64,000 nucleotides of DNA from Methanoregulaceae archaeon UXB-2016 (GCA_004332335.1 SISS01000029.1:62001-126000), one strand, 5' to 3'; shown: positions 49,958 to 59,652, numbered from the stretch's first letter. Translations and numbers: made by a program. The notes: generated by a model not told the origin, from the sequence alone.

Positions 49958-50383
49958 ATGCCTGTAAACAAGCGATCGAAATACCGCGGTTCGCGGACCT
50001 GCGGCGGCGGTACCCACAAGAACCGCCGTGGTGCCGGGAACCGTGGCGGACGGGGCCGGGCCGGGATCAATGCCCACCGGTTCACGAAGTTCTACCTCGA
50101 GGAGGGTCCGGTCTACGGCAAGCACGGCTTTGTCGCGGTCAACCGCCGAGAGGTCCCGACGATCGATGTCGGCACCCTCGACCAGATGGTCGCGGGGCTC
50201 CTCGCACAGCAGCTCGCTTCGGAGGAGAACGGTGCAGTCGTGATCGACGCGGCCGCGCTCGGCATCGAGAAGGTCCTCGGCAGCGGGCGCGTGACAAGAT
50301 CCCTCCGGATCTCGGCGTCCGCGTTCTCTGAACAGGCGATTGCGAAGATCGAGGCGCAGGGCGGACAGGCGAACGTCGTCTGA
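49958..50383 (+). CDS. rpl15: Ribosomal protein L15 (uL15)
   Basis: KRSKYRGSRTCGGGTHKNRRGAGNRGGRGRAG. Confidence 0.96.
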   Translation: MPVNKRSKYRGSRTCGGGTHKNRRGAGNRGGRGRAGINAHRFTKFYLEEGPVYGKHGFVAVNRREVPTIDVGTLDQMVAGLLAQQLASEENGAVVIDAAALGIEKVLGSGRVTRSLRISASAFSEQAIAKIEAQGGQANVV

Positions 50384-50409
50384 GCACGCCCACTTTTTAA
50401 GGTGACTCT

Positions 50410-51843
50410 ATGGGCGAACTGCTCGATCGACTCGAACCACTGCTCGCGGCGATGCCCGCGGTCAAGAGCCCCGAGGGGCACGTCCACTTCAAGAACAAGT
50501 TGCTGTGGACCGCCGGCATCCTGATCCTCTACTTCATCCTCTCCAACATCACGATCTTCGGCCTCGACCAGTCCAGCCAGGACATCTTTCTCTACTGGCG
50601 TGCACTGCTCGCAGGAGCCTCGGGTTCGATCATCCACCTGGGTATCGGACCGATCGTCACGGCCTCGATCGTACTCCAGCTCCTGAAAGGCGCTGACATC
50701 CTGCATATCGACACCTCGGAGACCCGCGGCCAGGTCCTCTACATGGGCCTGCAGAAGGTCCTGATCGTGGTCATGATCCTGATCGAGGCCGCACCGCAGC
50801 TGATCGGCGGGTTCATGAAACCCGATGCGACCATCGTTGCGAGTGTCTTCGGCGGAAACACGACCCTCCTCGCCCTGATCATCTTCCTCCAGCTCATCGT
50901 CGGCGGCATCCTGATCGTCTTCATGGATGAGGTCGTGACCAAGTGGGGGATCGGATCGGGCGTCGGGCTCTTCATCATCGCCGGGATCTCGCAGTCCCTG
51001 ATCAACGGGTTCCTCAACTGGGCCCCGGTCTCGGACCCGTATCCCGTCGGGTTCTTCCCGCGCCTGATCGCGATCGGTCTCGGAGGCGGCAACTATCTGC
51101 AGTACTTCGGGACGGATATGCTCGCGTTCATCACGACGATCGCGATCTTCCTCGTGATCGTCTACGTGGAGTCGACGCGGATCGAGATCCCGCTCGCCCA
51201 CGCCCAGGTCCGCGGCTCGCGATCGCGCTTCCCCGTGAAGCTGATCTACGCCTCGGTCCTGCCGATGATCCTGGTCCGTGTGCTCCAGGCGAACATCCAG
51301 ATGCTCGGGCTCTTCCTGAACAACGTCGGGATCACGATCTTCGGGCGCTTCGAGGGCCAGACCCCCACGTCCGGCCTGATGTACTTCCTCGCGCCGATCA
51401 ACGGTCCGGACCAGTGGATGTGGTGGCTGACCGACCTCGGCCATGCGCCGTGGGAGATCTTATTACGAATGGGTATCGACACCATTGTGATGGTCGTGGG
51501 GGGCGCGCTCTTTGCGCTCTTCTGGATCAAGACGGCCGGGCTCGACTCCAAAGACGTCGCCCGGCAGATCCAGGGCTCCCAGATGTCGATCCCGGGATAC
51601 CGGCGCAATCCCCAGGTGCTCGAGAAGTACCTGGACCGGTACATCCCGCGCGTCACGGTCATCGGCGGCGTCTTCATCGGCCTGCTCTCGGTGGTTGCGA
51701 ACCTCTTCGGTGTCATCGGAGCGGTCTCGGGCACAGGCCTGCTGCTCACGGTCTCGATCACCTATCGTCTCTACGAAGAGGTGGCGAGCCAGCAGATCAT
51801 GGAGATGTACCCGTTCATGCGACAGTTCTTCGGGAAGGAATGA
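50410..51843 (+). CDS. secY: Preprotein translocase subunit SecY
   Basis: Ten-TM protein; YWRALLAGASGSIIHLGIGPIVTASIVLQLL; GSGVGLFIIAGI; YVESTRIEIPLAHAQVRGSRSRFPVKLIYASVLP. Confidence 0.97.
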   Translation: MGELLDRLEPLLAAMPAVKSPEGHVHFKNKLLWTAGILILYFILSNITIFGLDQSSQDIFLYWRALLAGASGSIIHLGIGPIVTASIVLQLLKGADILHIDTSETRGQVLYMGLQKVLIVVMILIEAAPQLIGGFMKPDATIVASVFGGNTTLLALIIFLQLIVGGILIVFMDEVVTKWGIGSGVGLFIIAGISQSLINGFLNWAPVSDPYPVGFFPRLIAIGLGGGNYLQYFGTDMLAFITTIAIFLVIVYVESTRIEIPLAHAQVRGSRSRFPVKLIYASVLPMILVRVLQANIQMLGLFLNNVGITIFGRFEGQTPTSGLMYFLAPINGPDQWMWWLTDLGHAPWEILLRMGIDTIVMVVGGALFALFWIKTAGLDSKDVARQIQGSQMSIPGYRRNPQVLEKYLDRYIPRVTVIGGVFIGLLSVVANLFGVIGAVSGTGLLLTVSITYRLYEEVASQQIMEMYPFMRQFFGKE

Positions 51844-51844
51844 G

Positions 51845-52417
51845 ATGGCAGGGACCAAGTGCATCATCACCGGCGTGCCCGGCGTGGGCAAGACCACGGT
51901 GATTACGGAAGCCTTAACACGGCTTGAGCAGATGGGCGTACCATACGCCAACATCTCTTTTGGCTCGTTCATGTTTGAGATGGCGCAGCGGCAGGGGCTT
52001 GTTGCCAACCGCGATAAGATGCGTCTCCTCAGCAAGGACGACCAGCGGCTGCTCCAGGAGCAGGCCGCGGAGGGGATCGCGAGGATCGACGGCAACGTGA
52101 TCATCGATACCCATGCCTCGGTCAAGACGCCGAAGGGTTATCTCGCGGGACTCCCCGAATGGGTGCTCGAGGCGCTGAAGCCCGACCTCTTTGTGTTGAT
52201 CGAGACGGACGAGGACCAGATCCTCGGGCGGCGTTTCTGCGACCCGTCACGGGTCCGCGATCTGGACACCTTCCGTGCACTGCAGTCCCACCAGTCCTTC
52301 AACCGCGCCATCGCGGCGGCGTACGCAATGAAGACCGGATGCACGGTCGCGATCGTAACGAATGCGGACCACCTGTTGGAACGAGCAACCGGCGATCTCG
52401 TCGGGCTCCTGACCTGA
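51845..52417 (+). CDS. adkA: Archaeal adenylate kinase
   Basis: KCIITGVPGVGKTTVITEAL; NISFGSFMFEMAQRQGLVANRDKMRLLSKDDQRLLQEQAAEGI. Confidence 0.95.
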   Translation: MAGTKCIITGVPGVGKTTVITEALTRLEQMGVPYANISFGSFMFEMAQRQGLVANRDKMRLLSKDDQRLLQEQAAEGIARIDGNVIIDTHASVKTPKGYLAGLPEWVLEALKPDLFVLIETDEDQILGRRFCDPSRVRDLDTFRALQSHQSFNRAIAAAYAMKTGCTVAIVTNADHLLERATGDLVGLLT

Positions 52418-52419
52418 CC

Positions 52420-53025
52420 ATGGCGAAGAAGAGCGGTGCATTCGGAGGGTACTTCGCCCTCATCCTCGCCATGGCCCTGATGTTCTCCTACAGCATCCCC
52501 TGGCTCCGTGAGGCCGTGGGCTCGGCGATCGATAAGATCTTCGGTCCCCTGCTCACCCAGTTCGGCATACCGTTCTTCATTCTGATCGTGATCCTCTCGA
52601 CACTGACCGGGCTCTACTCGAGCCTGATCCAGAAGTACACGATCGATTACGAGAAGATGCAGCGGACTCAGGCCCAGATGAAGGAGTTCCAGAAGGAGTT
52701 CCGCGAGGCCCAGCTGGGCGGCGACGAGAAGCGGATCAAGAAGATGCAGGCGAAGCAGAGCGCGATGATGCAGGACCAGCTCGAGATGAGCCAGGCCCAG
52801 TTCAAGCCGATGGCCTACATCCTGGTTGTCTCGGTCCCGATCTTCTTCTGGCTCCTCTACCGCCTGCCGCTGACGCCCGATCACCTGGTCTTCCCGTTCA
52901 TCGGGTCGACCGCGCTGACGGCGTCCGCGTTCGGGCCGTTCCCCGCCTGGATCCTCTGGTACATGACCTGCTCCCTGACCATCTCCCAGGTGATCCGCAA
53001 GTCCCTCAACATCGGGGGGCTCTAG
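52420..53025 (+). CDS. DUF106 membrane protein (archaeal YidC/EMC3/TMCO1-like)
   Basis: TM - coiled coil (YEKMQRTQAQMKEFQKEFREAQLGGDEKRIKKMQAKQSAMM) - two TM; follows secY-adk. Confidence 0.9.
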   Translation: MAKKSGAFGGYFALILAMALMFSYSIPWLREAVGSAIDKIFGPLLTQFGIPFFILIVILSTLTGLYSSLIQKYTIDYEKMQRTQAQMKEFQKEFREAQLGGDEKRIKKMQAKQSAMMQDQLEMSQAQFKPMAYILVVSVPIFFWLLYRLPLTPDHLVFPFIGSTALTASAFGPFPAWILWYMTCSLTISQVIRKSLNIGGL

Positions 53026-53026
53026 G

Positions 53027-53557
53027 GTGCGGATCACGGTCAGCGGTCCGCCCGGCAGTGGCACGACCACGCTGGCCAGGCGTCTCGCCGAGCGGACAGG
53101 CTACCGGCTGATCTCGGCCGGCGAGGTCTTCCGCGGCCTCGCCCGCGAGCGCGGCATGGACCTGGCGAGCTTCGGCGCGCTCGCCGAGGCCGATCCCACG
53201 TTCGATCGCATGATCGACGAACGGCAGCGGGAGATCGCCGAGGCGACCGACGATATCGTGGTCGAGGGGCGGCTCTCGGGCCGGATGATCTCGAATGCCG
53301 ACCTCCGGATCTGGCTCCAGGCCCCGCTCGCGATCCGCGTCCGGCGGATCTTCGAACGCGAGGCGGGTCCCGATCTGGCCGCGGCCGAGGCCGAGACGGC
53401 CGGGCGCGAGGCCTGCGAGGCCCGGCGCTACCGGCAGTACTACGGGATCGAGATCGACGACCTCTCGCCCTACGACCTGGTGCTGAACACCGATCGTTTC
53501 GGGGTTAAGACCCTCGGTACGATCGTCGAGGCCGCGATCGCGGGCCTTCGAGACTGA
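53027..53557 (+). CDS. cmk: Cytidylate kinase (GTG start)
   Basis: MRITVSGPPGSGTTTLARRLAERTGYRLISAGEVFRGLARERGMDLASFG...VVEGRLSGRM. Confidence 0.95.
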   Translation: MRITVSGPPGSGTTTLARRLAERTGYRLISAGEVFRGLARERGMDLASFGALAEADPTFDRMIDERQREIAEATDDIVVEGRLSGRMISNADLRIWLQAPLAIRVRRIFEREAGPDLAAAEAETAGREACEARRYRQYYGIEIDDLSPYDLVLNTDRFGVKTLGTIVEAAIAGLRD

Positions 53558-53869
53558 ACCGGTCTCCCCTCAGCCCCCGTTACGAGGGCGATCTTCCGCT
53601 CCTGCGGTCTCTTTTTCAGCTCTCTGCGCACGAACTCCATCCGCCGTTCTAACGGGGCGTGCTGACTCCCACACATCCTTGTGGAACGGGCTCATCGGCC
53701 GACCGTAGATCTCGATGCCGGGCCGCGCCGAATCATAGCCTCGATACGCCTTCGGCCCCATCATGCCCACCAGGTTTGACGGGTCGTCATCCAGGGACTT
53801 CCCGCTCTGGCATGCCCGGAAGGCAGCCGCTGGGCTGCGACCTCCGGAAAAAATGGAGGACGAAGTCCT

Positions 53870-54439
53870 TTACTCGAGCGTTCGGCGGAAACTCGTGATC
53901 CCGAGGATGATGGCCGCACCTGAAAAGAGCATGAGTGCGAGCAGGTCGAACGAGATCGCGCCCATCCCCTGACTGCGAAGGATCAGGGTCCTGAGGGCAT
54001 GCACCGCGTAGTACTCCGGGTTGACCGTCGTGATCCAGCGGAGCCAATCGGGCATGCCCATGGTCGGGTAGAATGCTCCGCTCGTCATGAAGAGGATCAG
54101 GCTGAGAAAGGCGTTCATGCCCGAGAACGACTGCTGCTCCTTGAACCGGGACGAAACGAAGACGACAAGGCTGGTCAGCCCGATGCTGATCACGAACAGG
54201 ACGAGCAGGACGAGGACGAAGTCCTCGACACTCCTGAGGACGATCCCCGCCGCGACGAGGTCGACGAGAAAGATGATGAACCCCGAGAGGAACCCCTTGA
54301 CCGTGCCGCTCCCTATCACCCCGAGGATGATACTGGACCGCTTCACGGGCGTCACGAGATAGCCTTCGATGATCCCGAGCTCGCGATCCCGGATCAGGGC
54401 AAGGCCGCCGCCCATCATGGTGGACATGAAGATCGCCAT
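53870..54439 (-). pseudogene. ABC-2 permease remnant, N-terminal part missing
   Basis: Begins [40 protein letters not shown], i.e. mid-protein relative to the intact paralog at 25818-26654; fused to the ATPase fragment upstream. Confidence 0.7.
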
Positions 54440-54744
54440 GACCCGATGATCGATCGGATCTGCTCGGGCTCCTGACCGAGCTCGTGGGAGTCGACATAGG
54501 CCGTGCCCGAAGTCGGACGGAGGAGAGTGGTGAGGATTCGGATGAGCGTACTCTTTCCCGCCCCGTTCGGCCCGAGGAGCCCGAAGATCTCGCCGCGTCC
54601 GACCTCGAAGGAGACATCGTCGATCGCGGTCACAGTTCTCTCGCGACTTTTGAAGACCTTTGACAGGTGTTCGATGCGGATGATCGCCTCCGCGTACGCC
54701 GTCCCGGTTGCTCCGATCGAGCTGTCCTCCTCTTCCAGCCCCAT
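54415..54744 (-). pseudogene. ABC ATPase remnant (Walker A only)
   Basis: ...[49 protein letters not shown] then out-of-frame SWRSSCPP*; no Q-loop, signature or Walker B. Confidence 0.75.
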
Positions 54745-54763
54745 TGCATAAGTCCCATCTCCG

Positions 54764-55217
54764 TCATCCGATCCTGGCAAGGATTGTTCGAACATTTTCG
54801 AGCGACTCTGAGAAGAGGAGGAGTTCCTCTTCGTCAAGGATCGAAAAGCGTTCGGCGAGGTACCGTCTGAAGAGGTCCGTGCCATCCCTCAGATATTGCT
54901 GTCCCTCTTCGGTGACGATGATCCGGACCACTTCGTCGGTCCTCGGGGTCGCGTTGCCGTTCGACGAGTCCCTCCTGGGCGAGGGAATCAATGATCGTCG
55001 TCATGTACGGCCTCGAGACGAACAGTAACCGGCTGATGGTCGACATCTTTGGATCTTCGACCATGGAGATGATATGCAGGGTCCGGTAGCGCATCGCCTG
55101 CCTCTCAAAGAGGCCGTCGTGAGGGCCCCCTCCTTTTGGGAAGAATTTCCGCGGAGTGGAGATCAGCAGGGCCATGAACTGCTCGGCCACCCGTATCCTG
55201 GACTCATCGATCGCCAT
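54764..55217 (-). pseudogene. MarR-family regulator with frameshift
   Basis: Frame 1 MAIDESRIRVAEQFMALLIS...MSTISRLLFVSRPYMTTIIDSLAQEGLVERQRDPEDRR continues in another frame as [58 protein letters not shown]. Confidence 0.7.
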
Positions 55218-55459
55218 AACCTTACGGTGATGGTAGGTCTCTCGGTATATTTAGTTTCTACAAATTTCAGAAAACGAACTATTTGCTATGCGCACCGACC
55301 TCCGTCAGGGGGTCTTCGACGCCGCATCACCTCACAGGGGTTGAACCGGCCGATGGACGGTACGGCGATTGCCCGGAACGGTATGACTCCGGCGGACGTG
55401 ACCGAGCTTCCGCTAAAAAGCAGAGTCGATCGATCTCCGGAACACCGAAGAAAAAAAGA

Positions 55460-55720
55460 TCAGAGGTACCGGTTTCGCCGGAGCCAGTCGACCTGGGGCG
55501 GCATGTACCGGTAGATGATATCGCACTTCTCGTTCTGGAAACTCCACGGCGTGACGATCACGATGTCACCCTCGCGGATCCAAGCGCGCTTCTTGATCTT
55601 GCCCTTGATACGTCCCATTCGGGTCACGCCGTCGAAGCACCGCACGCGGATATGGTTCGCTCCCATCATCAGTTCGGCGGTTGCGAACTGCTCGTTGTTC
55701 CGCTTTTTCGGCAGACGCAC
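55460..55720 (-). CDS. eif1A: Translation initiation factor aIF-1A (start uncertain; only in-frame canonical start seen is internal GTG 55720)
   Basis: RLPKKRNNEQFATAELMMGANHIRVRCFDGVTRMGRIKGKIKKRAWIREGDIVIVTPWSFQNEKCDIIYRYMPPQVDWLRRNRYL. Confidence 0.9.
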   Translation of the reverse strand: MRLPKKRNNEQFATAELMMGANHIRVRCFDGVTRMGRIKGKIKKRAWIREGDIVIVTPWSFQNEKCDIIYRYMPPQVDWLRRNRYL

Positions 55721-55895
55721 CCGGATCGTCTGGCCCTCGACGCCGGTTCCGCTGGCTACCTCAACTTCGCCGGCTGCCTGAACATTTGGTCTTATTCGAT
55801 CAACTCCAGTGGGGTAATGAAAGGCTTTATGAATATATATATTTATCGCTCCGGGTCAGCCGTTTATTTCTCCTTGCCCCAATATGTCTGTGGGC

Positions 55896-56408
55896 CTATG
55901 CGCCCGCGTCGCCGTAGCGGTTCTGGAACGAGCACTCCTCGAGCCGCTTCTTCGGGGGGTTCGCGATCTCGGCGGGGTCGCCGGCCGGGATCAGCGAGAC
56001 GAGTGTATACTCGCTCGGCACATTCAGAAGCTCGCGCATCGACTCGGCATAGGGCTTCTTGTCGCCGGCCACCCAGCAGCTGCCGATCCCGTGGTTCTGA
56101 AACGCGATGATCATGTTCTGGGTCGCGGCCGCGCAGTCCTCGAGGTAATATTTCTCGCCGACCCGCCCGAAGACCACAATGCAGACCGTGGCCTCGGCGA
56201 TGAACTGGCCGTGGTCGGTCAGGTCCGCGATCTGGCGGAGGAGGTCTTTGTCGGTGATCGCTCCGAAGAGCCAGGGCTGGACGTTGTTCGCTGTCGGCGC
56301 AAGACGGCCGCAGTCGAGAACGTCCTGGATCACATACGGGGGGATCTTCGACGGCTTGTACTTCCGGACCGACCGGCGCGACTTGATCATCATGGTCCCG
56401 ACATTCAT
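55896..56408 (-). CDS. Nitroreductase family protein
   Basis: SRRSVRKYKPSKIPPYVIQDVLDCGRLAPTANNVQPWLFGAI...IGSCWVAG. Confidence 0.9.
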   Translation of the reverse strand: MNVGTMMIKSRRSVRKYKPSKIPPYVIQDVLDCGRLAPTANNVQPWLFGAITDKDLLRQIADLTDHGQFIAEATVCIVVFGRVGEKYYLEDCAAATQNMIIAFQNHGIGSCWVAGDKKPYAESMRELLNVPSEYTLVSLIPAGDPAEIANPPKKRLEECSFQNRYGDAGA

Positions 56409-56466
56409 GGGAGATCCGATTGCCCGGATCGGCAATAATTGTTCGCTGAAAAAGAGGAAGGGGAGA

Positions 56467-57474
56467 TCAGTTCCTGCGGACGAGGAGGAGCCCGAGGCCG
56501 ACGAGGCCGAGCAGGGCCAGTGTCGCTCCGCCGAACCCGGGGCTCCGGGTCGTCGTGGGGAGGGCCGGGGTGGCCGTCAGATTCGGGGTCGTGGTGTTCG
56601 CCGCCGCTGTCGTCGTGACCGTTACCGTGGCGGTCGTATTCACGGGTGTCGTCGTCATGGTCGCCGTGGCCGTTCCGGTCAGGGTGACGGTCGATGTGGG
56701 TGTGCCGGCGCCAGTGATCGAGGGACCGGTCGTTCCGCCTACCTGGACCGTCCCCGACTGCGAGCGGGTCGTGGTCTTGCCGATCTGGTTATAGTTGTCC
56801 TTTATCCCGTTTGCATTGCAGTCGGCCCAGACCTCGTAGGAGCCGGCCCGATAGCGCGAGGTGTCGGTCGTCCAGACGGCCCCCGTCTCGTACACCGAGG
56901 AGTTGACCGGGATGTTGACGAGCGAGGTCGTGGCCCCGGTCGGGCCCTGGAGCGAGGTGAACTCGGCCCCGGTCGGGTCACGGACGTGGATCGTGACCGG
57001 TGCGCCCGCTACTCCTGTCCGCTGGGCCATCGAGTAGAGGTTCGTCTCGATCCTGAACCCGAGCGGGTCGCCCGAGATATAGCCCGAGCCCGGCTCGCGT
57101 CCTGTCCGGGTGTTGATCACCCGGACCTGGAGGCTCGGGTCCTTGACGATGAATGCGAGCTGCCGTCCGGGCCAGGTGTACCAGGCCCCGGTGGCGGTAG
57201 CAAAGGTGCCCGGCGAGACGTAGAACGACGTGGGATCCGAGACTGCCATCACGTCGGACGGGGCGTCGGTCTGGATGTTTCCGCCAGCGCCGAAGCGGGC
57301 GATCTGTCCGCCGGGCGTGATCCCGGTCGCGGCAATATTGAGACCCTGTTCGCCGACGAAGACCGTGCCACCGGCAGGGACGTCGGTGATGGCCGCCGCC
57401 GCGGGCCCCGCGAGGCCGGCCGCCACGACGAGGCAGGAGAGGATAAGGAATGAAATCCGATACATCTGGTTCAC
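56467..57474 (-). CDS. DUF3821-like surface protein with PGF-CTERM-type anchor
   Basis: ITDVPAGGTVFVGEQGLNIAA start; Thr-rich stalk; C-terminal PGFGGATLALLGLVGLGLLLVRRN. Confidence 0.82.
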   Translation of the reverse strand: MNQMYRISFLILSCLVVAAGLAGPAAAAITDVPAGGTVFVGEQGLNIAATGITPGGQIARFGAGGNIQTDAPSDVMAVSDPTSFYVSPGTFATATGAWYTWPGRQLAFIVKDPSLQVRVINTRTGREPGSGYISGDPLGFRIETNLYSMAQRTGVAGAPVTIHVRDPTGAEFTSLQGPTGATTSLVNIPVNSSVYETGAVWTTDTSRYRAGSYEVWADCNANGIKDNYNQIGKTTTRSQSGTVQVGGTTGPSITGAGTPTSTVTLTGTATATMTTTPVNTTATVTVTTTAAANTTTPNLTATPALPTTTRSPGFGGATLALLGLVGLGLLLVRRN

Positions 57475-57562
57475 CCGACCGCATACGGTCGTTTCAGGGT
57501 AAATAGATTCTCGTCCGACGAGATAAAGCGGCCGAAGTCGGCAGAAATGGTTGAGGGCGAAC

Positions 57563-57739
57563 TCAATCCTCGGTCGAGATCGCGGCCGAGGGGCAGCAGT
57601 CGATGCAGGTGTTGCAGTCGACGCACTTCTCCTTATCGATCACGGCGATCCCTCCGCTCATGGTGATCGCCTCAGAGGGGCATTCATCGATACAGGTCTC
57701 GCACCCGACACAGAGGTCCTTGTCCACCTTAACAGCCAT
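57563..57739 (-). CDS. 2[4Fe-4S] ferredoxin
   Basis: MAVKVDKDLCVGCETCIDECPSEAITMSGGIAVIDKEKCVDCNTCIDCCPSAAISTED*; 58 aa, below ORF-track cutoff. Confidence 0.95.
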   Translation of the reverse strand: MAVKVDKDLCVGCETCIDECPSEAITMSGGIAVIDKEKCVDCNTCIDCCPSAAISTED

Positions 57740-57771
57740 GTTTCTCCGTATTCACTGGCGCCATGAAAGAG

Positions 57772-58560
57772 TTATAGGTTTCTCTTAGTGCCCGAAGAGG
57801 CCTCGAGCCCGAGCACTTCGGCGAAGGTGTGGATGCCGGCCGGCTGCCCTGTGACCCACTCGGCCGCGCGGAGCGCCCCCGTGGCAAAGACCGCGCGGTC
57901 GTATGCCCGGTGCGAGAGCGTGATCGTCTCGAAGTTGCCGGCAAAGAGCACGGCGTGGTCGCCGATGATGTCTCCGCCGCGGACCACGTGGACCCCGATC
58001 TCGGAGCCGCGCTCGTCCATCCCCTCGCGCCCGTACTTCTTCTCCCGCTCTCCGACGGCCTGGTCCAGGATTGCGAGGATCGTCTTCGCGGTCCCCGAGG
58101 GTGCATCCTTCTTGTACCGGTGGTGGGCCTCGGTCACCTCGATGTCGTACTCGGCCAGGCGCGGCGCGGCATCGCGGAGGATCTGCCAGAAGATGTTGAC
58201 GCCGATCGAGTAGTTTGAGGAGATGACGGCCGGCACGCGGCCCTCGATCGCTGCCCGGTTCGCGGCCTCCTGCTCGGAAGAGAAGCCCGTGGTCCCCACC
58301 ACGAGCGCGACCCCGTGCTCCGCAGCGACGCGGATATTCTCGACTGCGGCCGCAGCGACCGTGAAGTCGATCAGGACGTCGGGGCGCTGCTCCTTGAGCA
58401 GGTGGCCGAGTCCGGCGGCCGGCACGACCGGTGCGCCGAACTGCTCGCCCGCACGAATGTCGACTCCGCCCGCGAGCTCGAGGCGGTCGGACTCGGTGAT
58501 CATGCGCGAAAGCATGGTCCCCATCCGGCCGAGTGCGCCCGCGACCACGACCCTAGTCAT
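57772..58560 (-). CDS. dapB: 4-hydroxy-tetrahydrodipicolinate reductase
   Basis: RVVVAGALGRMGTMLSRMI; EAHHRYKKDAPSGTAKTI; GERKIADKW-free DapB fold with DHAVLFAGNFETITLSHRAYDR. Confidence 0.95.
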   Translation of the reverse strand: MTRVVVAGALGRMGTMLSRMITESDRLELAGGVDIRAGEQFGAPVVPAAGLGHLLKEQRPDVLIDFTVAAAAVENIRVAAEHGVALVVGTTGFSSEQEAANRAAIEGRVPAVISSNYSIGVNIFWQILRDAAPRLAEYDIEVTEAHHRYKKDAPSGTAKTILAILDQAVGEREKKYGREGMDERGSEIGVHVVRGGDIIGDHAVLFAGNFETITLSHRAYDRAVFATGALRAAEWVTGQPAGIHTFAEVLGLEASSGTKRNL

Positions 58561-59428
58561 AGTGTTCGAGCACCTCTGCCAGGATCGCAGCCTTTTCCTC
58601 GTCCAGTTCCGCGAGCGGAAGCCGGACGGGGCCGGCGGCCATGCCGCGCAGCCCGACCGCCTTCTTGACCGGGATCGGGTTCGTCTCGATGAAGAGTGCC
58701 CGGAAGAGTGGCGAGAGCTCGTAGTGGAGCTCGAGGGCCGTGTTCCAGTCGCCGGCCGTGAAGGCCTCGTACAGCCGGACCATCCGGGCCGGCTCGATGT
58801 TCGCGGCGACCGAGATCACGCCCGCACCGCCGAGGACGAGGATGGGCAGGGTCAGGTTGTCGTCGCCCGAGATGACTGCGAACTCCTCGTCCAGCGTCCC
58901 CTCGATGATCTGCGAGACCTGGGCCACGTTTCCCGAGGCCTCCTTGATCCCGACGATGTTCGGGTGGGCCGCGAGCTCGATAACCAGGTCGGGCGGCAGG
59001 TTCTGGCCGGTCCGGCCGGGCACGTTGTAGAGCACGACCGGAATGTCCAGGTCCGCGATCCGGGTGAAGTGCTGGACCAGGCCCGCGCGGTTCGGCTTGT
59101 TGTAGTACGGCGAGATCAGCAGGGCGCCGTCCGCTCCGATCTCTTGTGCCGCCTTCGTGAACCGGAGAGCCTCGGCCGTGTTGTTCGATCCCGTGCCCGC
59201 GAGGACCGGGACCTTTCCGCCTGCGGCCTCGACGGTTGCCTCGACGACCTTCTCGTGCTCTTCGAACGAGAGGGTGGCCGACTCGCCGGTCGAGCCGGTC
59301 GGCACGATCCCGTGGACTCCCGCTGCGAGCAGGATCGCGATGTTCGATCGAAGCCCCTCGAGGTCGAGGGACTGCTGCGCATCCGAAAGAAAAGGGGTAA
59401 CGACGGCCGGTAGGACGCCCTCAAACAT
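58553..59428 (-). CDS. dapA: 4-hydroxy-tetrahydrodipicolinate synthase
   Basis: GVLPAVVTPFL; GIVPTGSTGESATLSFEEH; LYNVPGRTGQNLPPDLVIELA; IVGIKEASGN. Confidence 0.96.
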   Translation of the reverse strand: MFEGVLPAVVTPFLSDAQQSLDLEGLRSNIAILLAAGVHGIVPTGSTGESATLSFEEHEKVVEATVEAAGGKVPVLAGTGSNNTAEALRFTKAAQEIGADGALLISPYYNKPNRAGLVQHFTRIADLDIPVVLYNVPGRTGQNLPPDLVIELAAHPNIVGIKEASGNVAQVSQIIEGTLDEEFAVISGDDNLTLPILVLGGAGVISVAANIEPARMVRLYEAFTAGDWNTALELHYELSPLFRALFIETNPIPVKKAVGLRGMAAGPVRLPLAELDEEKAAILAEVLEHYD

Positions 59429-59437
59429 ACAGGAGAG

Positions 59438-59629
59438 TTATGCGCGCCGGGGGCTATTTACCTTTCTTGTGATATAGCCGGCAACCCGATTCCTGACTCT
59501 CTTCGAGTCGATCACGGTCAGCTCGGCGACCATCAGCTTGTTGTCATCGAAGTCGCGAGTGAAACGGTCGCCGTAGCGGACCATGAGTTCCTGACCAAAG
59601 GCCTTGATATAGTTCGGTTTGATTCCCAT
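59438..59629 (-). CDS. rps17e: Ribosomal protein S17e (eS17)
   Basis: [56 protein letters not shown]. Confidence 0.95.
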   Translation of the reverse strand: MGIKPNYIKAFGQELMVRYGDRFTRDFDDNKLMVAELTVIDSKRVRNRVAGYITRKVNSPRRA

Positions 59630-59652
59630 GCGCCACCGTCCTGGGGTGATTC

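Noticed and set aside
55074-56110. Plus-strand ORFs opposite MarR and aIF1A (146 and 275 aa)
   Set aside because: Antisense to recognisable genes and without motifs
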